DNA of 36,625 nt. Source: Planctomycetota bacterium. GTDB lineage: Bacteria; Planctomycetota; UBA1135; GCA-002686595. Shown piece by piece: positions 19,464 through 27,341 of this stretch (its first letter is position 1; the number at the start of each line of letters is the position of its first letter). The notes below the pieces were generated by a model, which made no database searches, was not told where the DNA came from, and saw only the letters and a program-made list of their open reading frames with translations. The position numbers and the translations under genes are program-made. The DNA is taken from positions 1 through 36,625 of the forward strand of contig JAPLOE010000228.1 of the NCBI GenBank assembly GCA_026692705.1. Reading direction: 5' to 3'.

Positions 19464-19665
19464 GAAGTCGCTCCTCGGCATGCTCCGAAGTATGGGCCCC
19501 CCGAGCGCGCCCCGCCACGCAACAAGCCTTTCGGTTCAGGCCGCACGCCCGCTCTCGCGCCGCGAAGCCCGAACCGCATCCTTCACGCGAGTCAGGTTGA
19601 TCCTGCTCCCGAGACTTGATCCAGCGCATGCGTGAGTCCCGGGGTACAACCAGCCCGGAGATCCC

Positions 19666-19752
19666 ATGCGCAAGATTCGCTTCACGAAAGAACAGCGGAT
19701 CGCCGTGCCGACCAACCTCAGCAACGCGCTCAAATTCACAATCTGCCAATGA
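19666..19752 (+). mobile_element. IS3-type OrfA remnant (first codons only)
   Basis: A 28-codon frame starting MRKIRFTKEQRIAV, close to the MRKSRFTEEQIIGVLKE opening of IS3-family OrfA transposase proteins. The resemblance stops after about 14 residues and a stop follows. No OrfB, inverted repeats or target duplication are visible. It lies in the 345-bp gap between the dehydrogenase and HlyD genes, which otherwise holds only the hairpin at 19763. Confidence 0.5.
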
Positions 19753-19762
19753 CCGTGCACTT

Positions 19763-19781
19763 GGGCGTGAGATTCACGCCC
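19763..19781 (-). terminator. Hairpin downstream of the HlyD-like gene
   Basis: Perfect 8-bp stem, GGGCGTGA and TCACGCCC, with a 3-base loop, 27 bases after the stop of the minus-strand HlyD-like gene. No T-run follows, so it may be an atypical terminator or a repetitive palindrome. Confidence 0.35.
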
Positions 19782-19808
19782 TGCAGCTAGGGCAACAGGC
19801 CGTCGCGC

Positions 19809-21305
19809 TCAGGACCCGGTCGAGCCGAGGTCGGTGCCGGCGGGGGTGCTCAGGAGCACGATCTCGCCTTCGCTGAGGCCCTCGAGCACCTGCACGACCT
19901 GTTCGTTGTAGCGGCCCGTGCGCACGGTGCGACGCTCGGTGCGGTTGCCGGAGCGCACGAACACGATGCTCTCGTCACCTGTGCTGTGCACGGCCTGCAG
20001 CGGGATGTGCAGCGTGTCGGGCAGCTCTTCGATCAGGATCTCGACCATGCACGACATGCCCGGGCGCAGGCCGGTCGTGTCGGAGTCGATCGCGACGTCG
20101 GTGCGATAGAGGCGCGTGTTCGGATTGGCCCACCAGGAGTTCTGGTCGGGGAGCACGGCGAGGTAGGTCACCTTGCCGACGAGCTGGCGGCCCGGCAGCG
20201 CGTCGCTGCGCAGCGTGCAGCCGAGCCCGAGCTCGACCTGCTTGATGACCGACTCGTGCAGCTTGGCCTGCGCGATCATGCCCGCGGTGCTCGGGATCGA
20301 CAGGATCTCCTCGCGTTCGCGCACTCCGGCGCCCTCCTGGATCGGCGGCTCGTCGCTGTCGCGTTGCGCGTAGACGATCATGCCGGCGCGCGGCGCGCGC
20401 AGCTTGGCCTTGGCGATCTGCTCCTCGAGCTTGGTGCGCTTCTCGCTCTCGAGTCCGAGCTCCGCCTCGCTCGAGCGCAGGTCGGCGGCGAAGTCGACGA
20501 GTCGCGCCTTGGCCTGCAGCTCGACCCGCTCGAGCTCGCGCCGCGCTTCCTCGACCGCGGAACTGAGCTGATCCTGCTTGCGCGGCAGCTCGAAGCGCTC
20601 GAGCAGATCGAGGTCGAGCGTGGCCTGGTCGAGCACGACCTGCGCGCGGTGCTGCGCGATGCGGTCGGACTCGAGCTCCGAGTTGGTCAGGAAGCCCTTC
20701 TGCGCGAGCTCGTCGGACCACGTCAGGCGCGTCGTGGCGCGCGCCTCCTCCTCCTTGGCGAGGTCGATCGCCTGTTGCGCCTTCTGGCGCAGCGAGGCCC
20801 GGTCGCCTTCCTCGAACCGCCGCAGATCCTGCTCGGCGAACTTGAGCTTCTGCTGTGCCGCCGCGATGTCGCTGCGGTTCTGGCTCTCCTGGATCTCGTG
20901 GTTCTGCCGCGACTTGACGAAGGCCGCCTCGGCGTTGTTGACCGAGATCGTTTGCTGCAGCAAGCGTTCGACGAGCGCGCTCGCGTCGAGCTCGCACACC
21001 AACTGACCCTCCTCGACCCACGTGCCCTCGGGCACCAGCATCAGGATCGTCGTGCGCCCCTCGAGGCCACAACGCAGCGCGGTGCTCTCCGCCGCCTTCA
21101 GGTTGCCGCGCGCGACCACCGCGATGCGCAGCGGTCCCCGCACCACCGGAGCGCCCTCGATGCGCGCCTGCTGCTCGCCCTCGAACCACCCCGCCGCCCG
21201 CGCGCCGATCACGCCGGCCCCGCCGAGCACCGCGAGCGCGACGATCGCGGGCCACGGCGAGCGCCCGCGGCGTCCGGAGCGGGCATCGGTGAGCACCTGT
21301 CGCAT
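19809..21305 (-). CDS. HlyD-family periplasmic adaptor protein (498 aa)
   Basis: Membrane-fusion protein of an ABC- or RND-type exporter. One N-terminal membrane helix (WPAIVALAVLGGAGVIGA), then the first half of a lipoyl-like domain (GLEGRTTILMLVPEGTWVEEGQLVCELD), a long alpha-helical hairpin rich in Glu, Gln and Arg (residues about 120-300), the second lipoyl half (KAKLRAPRAGMIVYAQR), a beta-barrel, and the typical closing segment LRPGMSCMVEILIEELPDTLHIPLQAV with a membrane-proximal GRYNEQVVQVLEGLSEGEIV. The partner permease and ATPase are not next to it in the window. Its ATG overlaps, on the opposite strand, the ATG of the integrase remnant (shared CATG). Confidence 0.88.
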   Translation of the reverse strand: MRQVLTDARSGRRGRSPWPAIVALAVLGGAGVIGARAAGWFEGEQQARIEGAPVVRGPLRIAVVARGNLKAAESTALRCGLEGRTTILMLVPEGTWVEEGQLVCELDASALVERLLQQTISVNNAEAAFVKSRQNHEIQESQNRSDIAAAQQKLKFAEQDLRRFEEGDRASLRQKAQQAIDLAKEEEARATTRLTWSDELAQKGFLTNSELESDRIAQHRAQVVLDQATLDLDLLERFELPRKQDQLSSAVEEARRELERVELQAKARLVDFAADLRSSEAELGLESEKRTKLEEQIAKAKLRAPRAGMIVYAQRDSDEPPIQEGAGVREREEILSIPSTAGMIAQAKLHESVIKQVELGLGCTLRSDALPGRQLVGKVTYLAVLPDQNSWWANPNTRLYRTDVAIDSDTTGLRPGMSCMVEILIEELPDTLHIPLQAVHSTGDESIVFVRSGNRTERRTVRTGRYNEQVVQVLEGLSEGEIVLLSTPAGTDLGSTGS

Positions 21306-21740
21306 GGGCGCGAGAGTCTACGCACTGCGACGCGGAGCGCTCAGCGACGACGAGATCGATCGCTTCCTCGCCGCTGCCGAGGCCGACGACCGTGCCAGCG
21401 AGGCCCGTGGCTTCCTCGCGCCTCGCGAGCCGCAGGCTCCCCTCTGGCGCTTCCTGATCGAGACCGGCTGCCGCTACGGGGAGGCGCGCTGCCTCACTTG
21501 GGTCGACCTCGACCTCGACGCCACGACGGCGTCCCTGCGCGCCGAGACGACCGAGGCCCGCAAGGCGCGCCACCTCCCGATCACGGCGCACTTGGCCTCG
21601 TCCCTCGCACTCCTGCGCTCCCGGCGCGTCGCAGCCCGTGGCCGCGCCCTGATGCCAGCCGAGGCCGTCTTCCTGAGCCCCGAGGGCCCCGACCTCTGCG
21701 CCCCGACGAACAACGCCATGCGGGTCTTTGACCCCATCCG
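21304..21740 (+). pseudogene. Tyrosine recombinase (phage-type integrase) fragment
   Basis: The translation shows the first half of a tyrosine-recombinase catalytic domain: LSDDEIDRFLAAAEA, FLIETGCRYGEARCLTWVDLDLD (with the first catalytic Arg), LRAETTEARKARHLPIT and VFLSPEGPDLCAPTNNAMRVFD. The N-terminal core-binding domain is missing, as are the HxxR box and the nucleophile Tyr: the similarity stops near 21740, where the stop of the opposite laminin-G-like gene begins. The beta-hairpin Lys (usually TKARR) reads as TEAR. A broken leftover of an integrated element. Confidence 0.75.
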
Positions 21741-21744
21741 TTGC

Positions 21745-22893
21745 TTACTCGCAGAGAGTGAACTGGATCCCGTTGCTGAGGTTCGTGCCCTTGGGAGCGC
21801 CGGGGTCGCGGAACCAGGCTTGCGCGTAGAATACCCGTCCAGCGCTGAAGGGGCTGCCGAGTGCGAACGGGTCGGACGCGATGAACGCGTTGAAGTCGAG
21901 GGTGTAGGTACCGGTGCACGTCCCGAGGGCGCCGCCGGAGCTGTACGCGCCGGTGCGTCGTTGGGGCGGGGCGACGCACACCAAGCTCGTGCTGTTGATC
22001 GCCCACGACACTGCGGTAGGTGCCATCCCGTACAGGATCAGGCCGTAGCGATCGCCCTCGGAATTCGAGCAGATGAGGTCGAAGCCGCTTCCGGCCATCG
22101 CGCTCGGCGTGCCAACGGCCGACATCGAGGGCGTGCAGCCATTCGTGGTCGTCCCAGCTGTGCAATATGCGATCGGAGTCGAACAGTAGGCGACGTTTGA
22201 CGCCCACGTACAGTTGCCTGTCGTCTGCCCCACCTGCAGCGCGATGCCGTCGTCGTGCACGACGGCTCCAGCTCCCTCGTCGAAATGCAGTAGCATGACC
22301 GTGCTGCTGTCGGTCGTGTGTCGAAGTGCGGGCGCGAAGGGCGTCGCGGAGTAGCGTTCGACGTTTGATACCCGCACCTCGTCGAGTTCCCAACTGTCAC
22401 CATTGGAGTGAATTCGAGTTGTTGTGCTCGTGCCAATAATGCCGCAGTTGCCGCCCCAGCAGAACCCAGGCCCCATGGAGAGTATCTGCGAACCATCGAC
22501 GTGAAGTGACCATGTCGCATCGGCGCGTCGGACGAATGCCACGTGGTGCCATTGGCCGTCCATCGGAAACACGTTGGGCGCAGTCGCAAATCCGTTCTGC
22601 GTCCAGGGCGAACCGGCGTAAAGGTAATCCACGCTTCCATTGGGGAAAACCGTAAGCACCTTGTGCTCGGCACTGTCTGCGTACCGAACCCAGACAATGT
22701 TGCCCTGTACGGATGGTGATGCCGCACGTGCCCAGTACTCGATCGTCGCAGTCGTGCCGGTGTTCATCACGCCGTTGTGCGGAAACGTCAATGCGGAGCC
22801 CGCGCCCATCCGGAGCGCGCTTGACTGGGAGTGGGCGACGGAGACCGAGGCGGCGACGGCGACAACGAGTACGACTGAACGGACGCGAGGCAT
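21745..22893 (-). CDS. Secreted laminin-G-like (concanavalin fold) protein with YCTAG C-terminal module (382 aa)
   Basis: From the ATG at 22893: signal peptide (MPRVRSVVLVVAVAASVSVAHS), then a LamG/pentraxin-like jelly roll with GTTATIEYWARA, GQWHHVAFVRRADATWSLHVDG and SWELDEVRVSNVERYSA, all typical of the LamG_3 superfamily. The last 140 residues (21748-22167) are the module YCTAGTTTNGC ... GTCTGTYTLDFNAFI ... AQAWFRDPGAPKGTNLS, shared with the RCC1-repeat protein. It is probably extracellular or surface-bound, perhaps glycan-binding. The frame extends 62 codons upstream without coding character. It sits between the integrase remnant and the tRNA-Gly scar and could be part of an inserted block. 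Confidence 0.82.
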   Translation of the reverse strand: MPRVRSVVLVVAVAASVSVAHSQSSALRMGAGSALTFPHNGVMNTGTTATIEYWARAASPSVQGNIVWVRYADSAEHKVLTVFPNGSVDYLYAGSPWTQNGFATAPNVFPMDGQWHHVAFVRRADATWSLHVDGSQILSMGPGFCWGGNCGIIGTSTTTRIHSNGDSWELDEVRVSNVERYSATPFAPALRHTTDSSTVMLLHFDEGAGAVVHDDGIALQVGQTTGNCTWASNVAYCSTPIAYCTAGTTTNGCTPSMSAVGTPSAMAGSGFDLICSNSEGDRYGLILYGMAPTAVSWAINSTSLVCVAPPQRRTGAYSSGGALGTCTGTYTLDFNAFIASDPFALGSPFSAGRVFYAQAWFRDPGAPKGTNLSNGIQFTLCE

Positions 22894-23652
22894 GGGCGGT
22901 ACTCCAGAACGGGAAGCGGGGACCCCGGCGCTGGCGGTCGCCGGTCTCGCAGCACGATATTGCGCTCGCCCAGAAAGTGGGTCGCTCAGCCCCGATCTTT
23001 CCCGGGTTGCAACGCGACTGAGCAGCGGCGCTTCGCTCTCTGTTCCGGACAGCAGCGCCTGCGCGGGACAGGGCGGCACCTCGCGGGCGACATTACCGCA
23101 GACGCGGGATCAACGTGCGCGGGAGCCCGACGGGCTCGACCGGCGTAAGTCGCGGTGGAGACGCGACTTGTGTTTGGAGCGGGCGACGGGGTTCGAACCC
23201 GCGACATTCAGCTTGGGAAGCCAGTCCAAACCCAGGGTGGGCAGCGTTGTTAGTGAAGAACTGACAAGACCTTAGGGCGGAAGCCGGGCCGTTGCAAGAG
23301 ATAGCAAGGAAACGCAATACGCAGCACTCCAGCGCGGTTCCTCGCAGGGTAATGCGTACGGTGCCGAAGCACCTTGACCGCGCTGCCGAGCCCCGGCGCG
23401 AGGTCGCACGACGTGCAGGGCTGTGGGTCCCAGGGCGGTGTCGCGCGACTAACCGTCCGGAGTTGGTGCGAGCGCCCCGGGCGGGGCACTTGGTGAGCAC
23501 ATCGGTGCGTGGGCCGTCGGTGGGGCGGCAGGTCAGCGAGCTGCCCTGCTCCCTGCCGCAACGCTTGATCCGGACGTAGGGCGCGCCATCGAGCTGTGCT
23601 GTGGTTCTACGGCCCGTGTGAACGGTCACCGAACGAGCCCCCTTCTCGGGGC
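22894..23652. other. 759-bp region without a supported gene; contains tRNA-Gly scar
   Basis: No frame here has a recognisable product. One open frame on the plus strand reads GFEPATFSLGSQ, which is only the antisense of a tRNA 3' end. The region holds the tRNA-Gly(CCC) fragment at 23175-23219; I see nothing else I can name. Confidence 0.6.
23175..23219 (-). pseudogene. tRNA-Gly(CCC) 3' half: probable attachment-site scar
   Basis: Read on the minus strand, the anticodon loop TTCCCAA (anticodon CCC), the following stem side, a 5-base variable region, a complete T-arm (GCGGG, loop TTCGAAC, CCCGT), the 3' acceptor strand CGCCCGC, a T discriminator and an encoded CCA. The 5' half is missing: no acceptor strand GCGGGCG and no D-arm precede it, and the upstream anticodon-stem side (CTGGC) pairs poorly. 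A crisp 3' half is what integration into a tRNA gene leaves at the far end of an element. Since the 3' end points left, the inserted DNA should lie to the right. Confidence 0.75.
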
Positions 23653-24054
23653 ATGAAACGTGCCCCGTCGCGGCGGCTGCCAGGGGCGGTGCCAGCGCCA
23701 TTCAGGGCGTGTCCCGTTTCAGCGCGGCGCGCGGGGCAATCCTCAGCGAGCCTTCCGCCGGGCAACAAACCCGAGGACGTACCGATCACCAGTTCGAGCG
23801 TCGTGCTTGAGTTCAGAACCACCGCCGAGTGGGTTGCCTGGGTCGAAAGGCATCCACAGGGCTTCTTCGTCAACGTCAAGAGCGGGATGATCCACCGGAT
23901 CAGCTGCCCCAACTACAGGTTCGACGATGGCGAGGACGGGAAGGACCGTTACTTCTTCACCCCCAAGCCTTGTCACGCATCCCGTGCGGCGCTCACGGCC
24001 TGGGTGCTCGAGCGACTCCGCAAGCAACCGAAGCCTTGCAAGTCGTGTAGCTAG
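23653..24054 (+). CDS. Small protein with a Cys-rich, zinc-ribbon-like C-terminus (133 aa)
   Basis: The C-terminal half reads as a compact metal-binding domain: GFFVNVKSGMIHRISCPNY with His81 and Cys85, then KPCHASRAALTAWVLERLR with Cys107, and PKPCKSC with Cys129 and Cys132. I recall similar short domains (H-x3-C ... C ... C-x2-C) at the ends of HNH-type nucleases and in stand-alone proteins, but cannot name one family with confidence. The first 45 residues are Arg/Pro/Ala-rich and may be non-coding; the start is uncertain (frame open from 23596). It lies just inside the tRNA-Gly scar, on the defence-island side. Confidence 0.5.
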   Translation: MKRAPSRRLPGAVPAPFRACPVSARRAGQSSASLPPGNKPEDVPITSSSVVLEFRTTAEWVAWVERHPQGFFVNVKSGMIHRISCPNYRFDDGEDGKDRYFFTPKPCHASRAALTAWVLERLRKQPKPCKSCS

Positions 24055-24173
24055 CAGATCGCCAGTTGGACCCTCGGTTGTCACCTCAAGTCCGGCCAGT
24101 TGCGGTCGGGTCAGATCCGGGCAGTAGGGCGGGGGCGGGTCGGTGTTGTCCTTCCGGGTTCAGGTTCGCGCAA

Positions 24174-24281
24174 GCTCGCTCCGAGCTCTGTGCGCCAGCT
24201 GCGGGGCCCGCACGTGAGGACGTGGGCGTGGTGCAGGAGCCGGTCGAGGAGGGCGGTGACGGCGGCGTCGTCGCGGAGCGA
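24174..24281 (-). mobile_element. IstB (IS21 helper ATPase) C-terminal remnant
   Basis: The minus-strand frame reads LRDDAAVTALLDRLLHHAHVL followed by TCGPRSWRTELGASL. This is the closing segment of IS21-family IstB proteins (D-x-AL-x-A-LLDRL-x-HHAHV, then the S-R-T tail). The ATPase domain, IstA and inverted repeats are absent, so only a scrap of the element survives. Confidence 0.65.
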
Positions 24282-24601
24282 GGGCGCGGGTCCGCCGACC
24301 ATCGAAGGGCGGTGGGCCCGTCGAACAGTGCGGGAACCCGCTGCACTTGAACCACCTGACGCCCGCTGTGCCGAGGTTCTATTCCACCCTGCACCTCCTC
24401 CATCTTGCCGGAAAGTACGCGCACAAGGCATTTTGCCTGTTCGACGAGAAGACCGGAGTGAAGGCGCGATGCGCCGTCAGCGTTCGCTCGGCTTGACGAT
24501 GGGCTGGAGCAGCTCGGACGCGAGGCCGACGCCGCAAGTCCGGCGGAGGCAACGACCTCGTGAGAGTAGGGGACGGCTCGACCCGGAGGCCGAGGGCATG
24601 G

Positions 24602-24646
24602 TGGTGGGCCTGGCGGGACATGAACCTGCGACCTATCGGTTAGGAA
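24602..24646 (-). pseudogene. tRNA-Arg(CCT)-like 3' half: degraded attachment scar
   Basis: On the minus strand: anticodon loop TTCCTAA (CCT), CCGAT, variable GGTC-type region, T-stem GCAGG and CCCGC around a loop TTCATGT (consensus TTCRANY broken), 3' acceptor strand CAGGCCC, A discriminator and CCA. No matching acceptor 5' strand (GGGCCTG) or D-arm lies upstream. The opposite strand translates as GHEPATYRLGTR, a typical tRNA-antisense peptide. Older or more decayed than the Gly scar, in the same orientation. Confidence 0.55.
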
Positions 24647-24788
24647 CTCGATCCAGGGGTCGGCGCGTGTGGCGGCGTTTCTACCGGCCGCAAGGGAAAA
24701 TGCCCGATCTCGCGGCGTTCGCAAGGACGTGCATCGGTTGGCATCGAACGCGCTCGCTGCGCGCCGCAGGCGCTTACGCGCCCGAGTC

Positions 24789-24805
24789 GCGCGTACGGTA
24801 CGCGC
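24789..24805 (-). terminator. Perfect 8-1-8 palindrome after the NYN gene
   Basis: GCGCGTAC and GTACGCGC flank a single G, 13 bases past the stop of the minus-strand NYN gene. Its position fits a terminator stem, but there is no T-run; alternatively a protein-binding or recombination site. Confidence 0.35.
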
Positions 24806-24818
24806 TTCGAGTCCCTGC

Positions 24819-25355
24819 TTAGCGTGTGAGGTGGCCGTGCCAGGGGTCCAAGTCGAAGAAGCTCGACGACACGTGCCTCAGTTCACGTGCCGCGTGCGCC
24901 CAGAACGCGACGCAGACCCGGAAGCCCTCCTTCTTGAGATCCTCGACGACCGGGACGAAGTCCTTGTCCCCAGAGACCAGCGTGATCTCGCTCTTCGTTC
25001 GGTCGATGAGAGTGAACGCATCCTTCGTCATCTGATACGCGATCGCCACGTCCACCTTCTTCTCAGTTCCGTTCGGGCTCTTGTCGTACGTTGTGACCTT
25101 GAAGCCCTTCGACTCGACGATGCGCCAGAAAGAGTCGTAGGGAGGCGGCGACCCCCAGAGGTTGGCGACTCCGATCTCAGAATGATCTCCGCACACGAGC
25201 GCGTGCAGCCTGCCGTAGTCCGGCTGCCAGCCATGATCGATGATTCGATTGTCGATCGCGTCCTTGAGGTCCCGGGCCATGCGCTTCTTCACCGCCGAGA
25301 GGCGCTGTCCCTCGATGAAGAGGTTGGAGTTGTCCACGTATGTGTATGTGAGCAT
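24819..25355 (-). CDS. NYN-domain (LabA/DUF88-type) predicted RNase (178 aa)
   Basis: A PIN-like nuclease fold of the NYN family. Acidic and polar active-site residues are in the expected places: YVDNSNLF with Asp8 and Asn11, KKVDVAIAYQM with Asp102, and LVSGDKDFVPVV with Asp130 and Asp132. NYN proteins are predicted Mg2+-dependent RNases, often in stress or defence settings. The ATG at 25355 has GGGAGA 8 bases upstream. It is followed on the minus strand by a strong palindrome. The 116 bp to the upstream PIN gene is empty. Its placement next to a PIN and an XRE-ImmA gene suggests a toxin- or defence-like role, which is inference. Confidence 0.88.
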   Translation of the reverse strand: MLTYTYVDNSNLFIEGQRLSAVKKRMARDLKDAIDNRIIDHGWQPDYGRLHALVCGDHSEIGVANLWGSPPPYDSFWRIVESKGFKVTTYDKSPNGTEKKVDVAIAYQMTKDAFTLIDRTKSEITLVSGDKDFVPVVEDLKKEGFRVCVAFWAHAARELRHVSSSFFDLDPWHGHLTR

Positions 25356-25471
25356 CGAGCGTTCTCCCTAGTTGACTTCGAGCGTAGTGCAAACGACGCG
25401 GCCACCTCCAGGGCCCCGACGCATTCCCATCGCGCGCGGCCCTCGGCCGCGCGGTCGATTCGTACAGCCCC

Positions 25472-26011
25472 TCACGACGCACTGTCTCCTGGACTGCCGT
25501 CGTCAAGCTCGGCGAACGACTTGAAAGCCATGCGGAAGCGGTGTCGTTCCAGCTCCGCCTTGATCTCGTCGGCGTCTGCCACCTTGAGGACTCCAGCGCG
25601 GATGGACCGTAGGAGAATCGCTGGTGTGGTCAGGAGTCGCTTCGCGCCAAGCTGGTCGATGATCATGCGCCGGGTTCGTCGCCCCTCGTCGGTGGCGATC
25701 AGCCATCCCCGATGCTCGGCGACCGCGAATGCAACGGCCTCGCCTCGATCCATGTGCCGACGCAGCTCGACGGCCTTCGTGATCTCCGCGAGGTCGGAGG
25801 ACACGACGAGTTCGAGACTGCCGTCCGCCAGCGCGGCATCGACATAGGCACGTTGTCCAGGCTCGGTCATCTCGTCGAGCACCTGCTCGGGCACGACGAA
25901 GCGGTAGTCGGGATGCTCGACGAGAAGATCGAGACGCCCGATGCGAGCGAAGTTCACGAGGATGCACGTGTCGCAGACAACCCGTGCGCGGCGATCGGCG
26001 GCATCCTCCAA
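25472..26011 (-). CDS. PIN-domain protein, predicted toxin-like RNase (179 aa), TTG start
   Basis: PIN-domain layout: first strand RVVCDTCILVNFARIG with Asp14, a helical segment FVVPEQVLDEM, DRGEAVAFAVAEHRGW with Glu91, and LIATDEGRRTRR with Asp108. Such proteins cut RNA in VapC-like toxins. The only start that keeps the first strand is TTG at 26011; the frame is closed just upstream by the TGA that ends the XRE-ImmA gene, so both genes are in the same frame, separated by TGA-TCA-GCG. The pair is thus a strictly coupled operon or a readthrough fusion. The upstream peptidase/regulator is the natural candidate for antitoxin or control protein. Confidence 0.82.
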   Translation of the reverse strand: MEDAADRRARVVCDTCILVNFARIGRLDLLVEHPDYRFVVPEQVLDEMTEPGQRAYVDAALADGSLELVVSSDLAEITKAVELRRHMDRGEAVAFAVAEHRGWLIATDEGRRTRRMIIDQLGAKRLLTTPAILLRSIRAGVLKVADADEIKAELERHRFRMAFKSFAELDDGSPGDSAS

Positions 26012-26017
26012 CGCTGA

Positions 26018-27280
26018 TCACTCCGTCACCTGCGCGGGGACGGGATCGTCGTCGAGCCCGGCGTCGGTGAGCACTTGATCGACCGTGGACTCGTCGATCC
26101 CGGCTTCCTTCGCCAGTTCGACCAGTTTGCGGCGCGAGACGATCTCGCGTCGGTACGCCTCCAAACCGAGCGACAGAACTTGGGATGAGAGCTTCCAGTG
26201 GAAGTCCTCGTCGAGTGCATCGCCCCGCAACGCCCGCGCCAGCCGCCGCGCGTGATCGTCTTGAACCTGGAGCGCCTCGAACTGGTCGCGCGTCAGCACT
26301 TTCAGGTTGAGCAAGTGGAATAGCGCAGCGGAGTAGCTCACGCCAAACACGTGTGCGAGCTGCACGATGTCGTGGATCTGCACCGCCTGACTCGCGGTCG
26401 GCAATCGCTTCGAGGCGAAGACCGCGTCTGCACTACCCGTACTCGCGGAGTCGGGCACGACCTGTAGCTGTCGTCCCGTCGATCCCTTGCCGAGCGATGC
26501 GAGGAACGCGAAGACACCGGCTTCCGGCATCAAGAAGTGCGCGGCGAAGGCGTTGGCCCGCACTTCCATCAGGTCGTCCTTGTCCGACCTGCGGCTAACG
26601 GTCGCGTTGCGGGCTCGGTCGAGGAGCGCGTGCGCGTACTCGTGCGCGTACGAGAAGAGCCGACGCACTCGGTGCTCGTTCTCATTCACGATGATCAGCG
26701 GGCCGAGGTCCTTCCCGTAAAGGAACGCGCCGGAGACGCCGTCAGGGAGAAGCTCTTCGGTGACTCGAACACCCTGCGCTTGGAGAATCTCCGGTAGCTC
26801 CCACACTGGCGACGCACCGAGGTCGAGTCGGTTGCGTTCGAGCGCGGCCACGTCTTGGCCTTGTCGGATCGCCTCCCACTTCGTGGTGGGTGAAGCGATC
26901 GCGTACGCGAAGAGCGCCGACGCCCTGCGCGGTATCCCGAGATCGCGTTCGAGGTGTTCAGCCTCGTCGCAGAGCCGCCAGTAGCCACGCACCTTGCTCT
27001 CCAGTACGTGGTCCCGTGCGATCTCTTGGGACGCCCGGAGCAAGGTGGACACCGGGTCGGGAGCCATCGTGGAGGGTTCGAGCAGCTCGGCCGCCGACCG
27101 CCCGTAGAGCCGGGCGAGCCGATCCAGCTCCAGTCCGGTGACGTTGCGCCGCCCGGCCTCGAACTCCGCGACCGCCGAGCGCGGAACCCCGAGGTGCTCG
27201 GAGACCACCGCCTGGGTTAGCCCGGCGGCCTCCCGTGCCTCCTGGAGCCGCTTGCCGAGGTCTTGAGGGGTCTGGGTCAT
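26018..27280 (-). CDS. XRE-family regulator fused to ImmA/IrrE metallopeptidase (420 aa)
   Basis: Residues about 5-65 form an XRE helix-turn-helix (LGKRLQEAREAAGLTQAVVSEHLGVPRSAVAEFEAG). The middle is helical, then comes the ImmA/IrrE-type Zn-peptidase with HEYAH at 213-217 and the third-ligand helix MEVRANAFAAHFLMP with Glu239. In phages and conjugative elements such proteins switch gene expression by cleaving a repressor; fused forms may regulate themselves. Start chosen at ATG 27280; the frame opens at a TTG at 27388, but that would place the 37-bp dyad inside the gene. Followed in frame by the PIN gene; divergent from the AAA gene. Confidence 0.88.
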   Translation of the reverse strand: MTQTPQDLGKRLQEAREAAGLTQAVVSEHLGVPRSAVAEFEAGRRNVTGLELDRLARLYGRSAAELLEPSTMAPDPVSTLLRASQEIARDHVLESKVRGYWRLCDEAEHLERDLGIPRRASALFAYAIASPTTKWEAIRQGQDVAALERNRLDLGASPVWELPEILQAQGVRVTEELLPDGVSGAFLYGKDLGPLIIVNENEHRVRRLFSYAHEYAHALLDRARNATVSRRSDKDDLMEVRANAFAAHFLMPEAGVFAFLASLGKGSTGRQLQVVPDSASTGSADAVFASKRLPTASQAVQIHDIVQLAHVFGVSYSAALFHLLNLKVLTRDQFEALQVQDDHARRLARALRGDALDEDFHWKLSSQVLSLGLEAYRREIVSRRKLVELAKEAGIDESTVDQVLTDAGLDDDPVPAQVTE

Positions 27281-27341
27281 GGTGCCGTCGCGTTCCCGCA
27301 CGGATTCGGGCGCTTCGCCGGTTGCAGGAGCTTGAGCATGG

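Larger units (their letters stand above)
24055..24818. other. 764-bp region of degraded mobile DNA
   Basis: No intact gene. It contains the tail of an IstB-like gene (minus, 24174-24281), a 3' half of a tRNA-Arg (minus, 24602-24646) and a palindrome (24789-24805). A plus-strand stretch around 24340-24490 translates without stops (HLTPAVPRFYSTLHLLHLAG) but matches nothing I recognise. The long open frames here mostly reflect high GC. Confidence 0.55.

Noticed and set aside
22640-23275. Plus-strand frame with GFEPATFSLGSQ
   Set aside because: This peptide is the well-known antisense translation of a tRNA 3' end; the rest is antisense to the laminin-G-like gene's start.
24100-24822. Plus-strand 240-codon frame with GHEPATYRLGTR
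   Set aside because: Again tRNA antisense; it overlaps the IstB remnant on the other strand and shows no domain.
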